From Anthoceros angustus (taxonomy: Eukaryota > Streptophyta > Anthocerotopsida > Anthocerotales > Anthocerotaceae), in contig MU008191.1 of assembly GCA_010909165.1 (NCBI GenBank), forward strand, positions 124,001-188,000: a DNA stretch of 64,000 nucleotides, in the 5' to 3' direction. Below, one piece after another: positions 62,889 through 64,000 of the stretch. The notes under the pieces were generated by a model, which was not told where the DNA came from, searched no databases, and worked only from the letters and a program-made list of their open reading frames with translations. Each line of letters opens with the position of its first letter. Position 1 is the stretch's first letter. The translations under genes and the position numbers were made by a program.

Positions 62889-64000
62889 ATGGCGAGCGAG
62901 AGCGTGCCGGCGGAAGCTGTGCAGAATGTGCTGCGGGCGTCATCGCTGGCGGGGCTCGAGGGCCGGCAATCCGTGTCCGGGTTCGAGTTCAACAATGGGC
63001 TGGACTACGGGGGCTTGCTGCAGGCCATGCAGCACACAGGTTTCCAGGCGTCGCAGCTGGGGAGGGCGGTGGAGGAGGTGAACCGGATGCTGGACTGGAG
63101 GCTGAGCGACGAGCCCGTGGAGGAGGGGAGCAGCGAGGCGGAGCAGGATGCGGGCTTCAGGGCTTCGGTGCGGTGCAAGCTCTTTCTGGGGTGCACATCC
63201 AACCTGGTGTCGTCGGGGGTGCGGGAGAGCATCCGGTACCTGGTGGAGCATAGGATGGTGGACGTGCTGGTCACCACGGCCGGGGGAATCGAGGAGGACA
63301 TCATCAAATGCCTGGCTCCCACCTACATGGGGGACTTCACCCTGCCCGGGGCCCAGCTGCGGGCTCAGGGGCTGAACCGGATTGGGAACCTGCTGGTGCC
63401 CAACGACAACTACTGCAAGTTCGAGGACTGGGTGATGCCGGTGCTGGACAGGCTGCTGGCCGAGCAGAGGGAGCAGGGGGTGCTGTGGACGCCGTCCACA
63501 GTGATTGCCAGGCTGGGCAGGGAGATCGACAACCCTAGCTCCATTTTGTACTGGGCTCAGAGGAACGGTGTCCCGGTGTTCTGCCCTGCGCTCACCGATG
63601 GCTCTCTTGGGGACATGATCTACTTCCACTCCTACCGGAACCCGGGCCTGGTGATCGATATTGTGCAGGACATTGCGCGGATGAACGGGGAGGCTGTGCA
63701 CGCTGCCCCGCGCAAGACCGGCATCATCGTGCTCGGAGGCGGCCTGCCCAAGCACCATATCTGCAACGCGAACCTGATGAGGAACGGTGCGGATTTTTCC
63801 GTCTTCATCAACACCGCGCAGGAGTATGATGGGAGCGATTCCGGAGCTTCTCCGGACGAAGCCGTGTCTTGGGGGAAAATTCGGGGCTCCGCCAAGCCGA
63901 TTAAGGTGCATTGTGACGCCACCATCGCCTTCCCTTTGCTGGTTGCCCAGACCTTCGTCCCAAGAGTTCTCCGGGAGCAGGCACGGCGGCAGGAAGCCCC
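62889..64000 (+). CDS. DHS: Deoxyhypusine synthase, intronless over 370 codons, runs off window
   Basis: Uses NAD and spermidine to modify one lysine of eIF5A, the first step of hypusine formation, in the cytosol. From ATG at 62889 ([18 protein letters not shown]) the frame stays open to the window end. It reads [104 protein letters not shown] and [20 protein letters not shown] has the active-site lysine at residue 330, equivalent to human Lys329. [18 protein letters not shown] closes the fold. Judged from the pseudogene at 17281, only a few residues follow QARRQEA. The lack of introns is unusual, so a retrocopy or intron loss is possible. Plants also hold DHS-derived homospermidine synthase; sequence by eye cannot fully exclude it. 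Confidence 0.93.
   Translation, partial: MASESVPAEAVQNVLRASSLAGLEGRQSVSGFEFNNGLDYGGLLQAMQHTGFQASQLGRAVEEVNRMLDWRLSDEPVEEGSSEAEQDAGFRASVRCKLFLGCTSNLVSSGVRESIRYLVEHRMVDVLVTTAGGIEEDIIKCLAPTYMGDFTLPGAQLRAQGLNRIGNLLVPNDNYCKFEDWVMPVLDRLLAEQREQGVLWTPSTVIARLGREIDNPSSILYWAQRNGVPVFCPALTDGSLGDMIYFHSYRNPGLVIDIVQDIARMNGEAVHAAPRKTGIIVLGGGLPKHHICNANLMRNGADFSVFINTAQEYDGSDSGASPDEAVSWGKIRGSAKPIKVHCDATIAFPLLVAQTFVPRVLREQARRQEA

Noticed and set aside
62940-63911. 323-codon minus-strand frame
   Set aside because: Antisense shadow of deoxyhypusine synthase; the plus strand carries the conserved protein.

Overview
The window is nuclear DNA from a land plant, most likely a free-sporing one (fern, lycophyte or bryophyte). 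The evidence is an AMT2-type ammonium transporter, an eight-cysteine lipid-transfer-like secreted protein, a long PLS-type pentatricopeptide-repeat (PPR) protein built from about ten near-identical modules, a multi-exon DUF3429 membrane protein, deoxyhypusine synthase, PIF/Harbinger, Ty1/copia and Ty3/gypsy elements, and a plant-mitochondrial-type group II intron tail. Lineage within land plants is inferred from PPR style and cannot be fixed by eye.

Layout. 1-6139: 3' end of a plus-strand Ty3/gypsy element (RNase H, integrase, polypurine tract, then a 4.6-kb LTR carrying a nested insertion). 6.1-10.1 kb: decayed repeats (retroelement RT tail, second copy of the nested insertion, a fragment of a cysteine-synthase-like enzyme). 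10.2-12.0 kb: ammonium transporter (minus, four exons). 14.2-14.7 kb: secreted eight-cysteine protein (plus). 15.3-18.0 kb: PPR pseudogene and deoxyhypusine synthase pseudogene. 18.2-18.9 kb: short tandem repeats and two tandem copies of a group II intron domain V/VI tail. 18.9-23.7 kb: LTR of the same gypsy family (minus). 24.1-24.9 kb: Harbinger transposase fragment. 26.2-42.9 kb: one whole gypsy element (minus) with both giant LTRs, PBS and polypurine tract. 42.9-45.3 kb: decayed two-gene PIF/Harbinger element next to a minisatellite. 45.7-46.5 kb: membrane protein gene. 47.8-48.7 kb: gypsy LTR tail joined to a copia pol fragment. 49.2-52.5 kb: solo gypsy LTR with a perfect CAGAG target duplication inside an open frame. 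53-56 kb: AT-rich repeat patchwork with a probable MITE. 56.1-64.0 kb: the only gene-dense block, with the intact PPR gene, the DUF3429 gene and deoxyhypusine synthase (DHS).

The dominant theme is one Ty3/gypsy family with unusually long LTRs (3.3-6.9 kb), present in four large copies plus a fragment. Its LTR boundaries are well fixed by PBS, polypurine tract, TG...CA ends and one perfect target duplication. Every LTR carries the remains of an open frame starting with the same M(A/G)PK motif about 600-720 bp from the LTR start and leading to Glu/Arg/Lys-rich coiled-coil sequence. The element's gag, RT, RNase H and integrase lie in the internal region, so this is an additional LTR-borne frame. 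This is the strongest candidate for something undescribed.

The second theme is duplication: a PPR gene next to a DHS gene occurs twice, intact at 56-64 kb and as decayed copies at 15-18 kb. Many reading frames are broken by single-base indels in short homopolymers, which could be decay or uncorrected long-read error; the intact 1171-codon PPR and 370-codon DHS frames argue that not everything is error.
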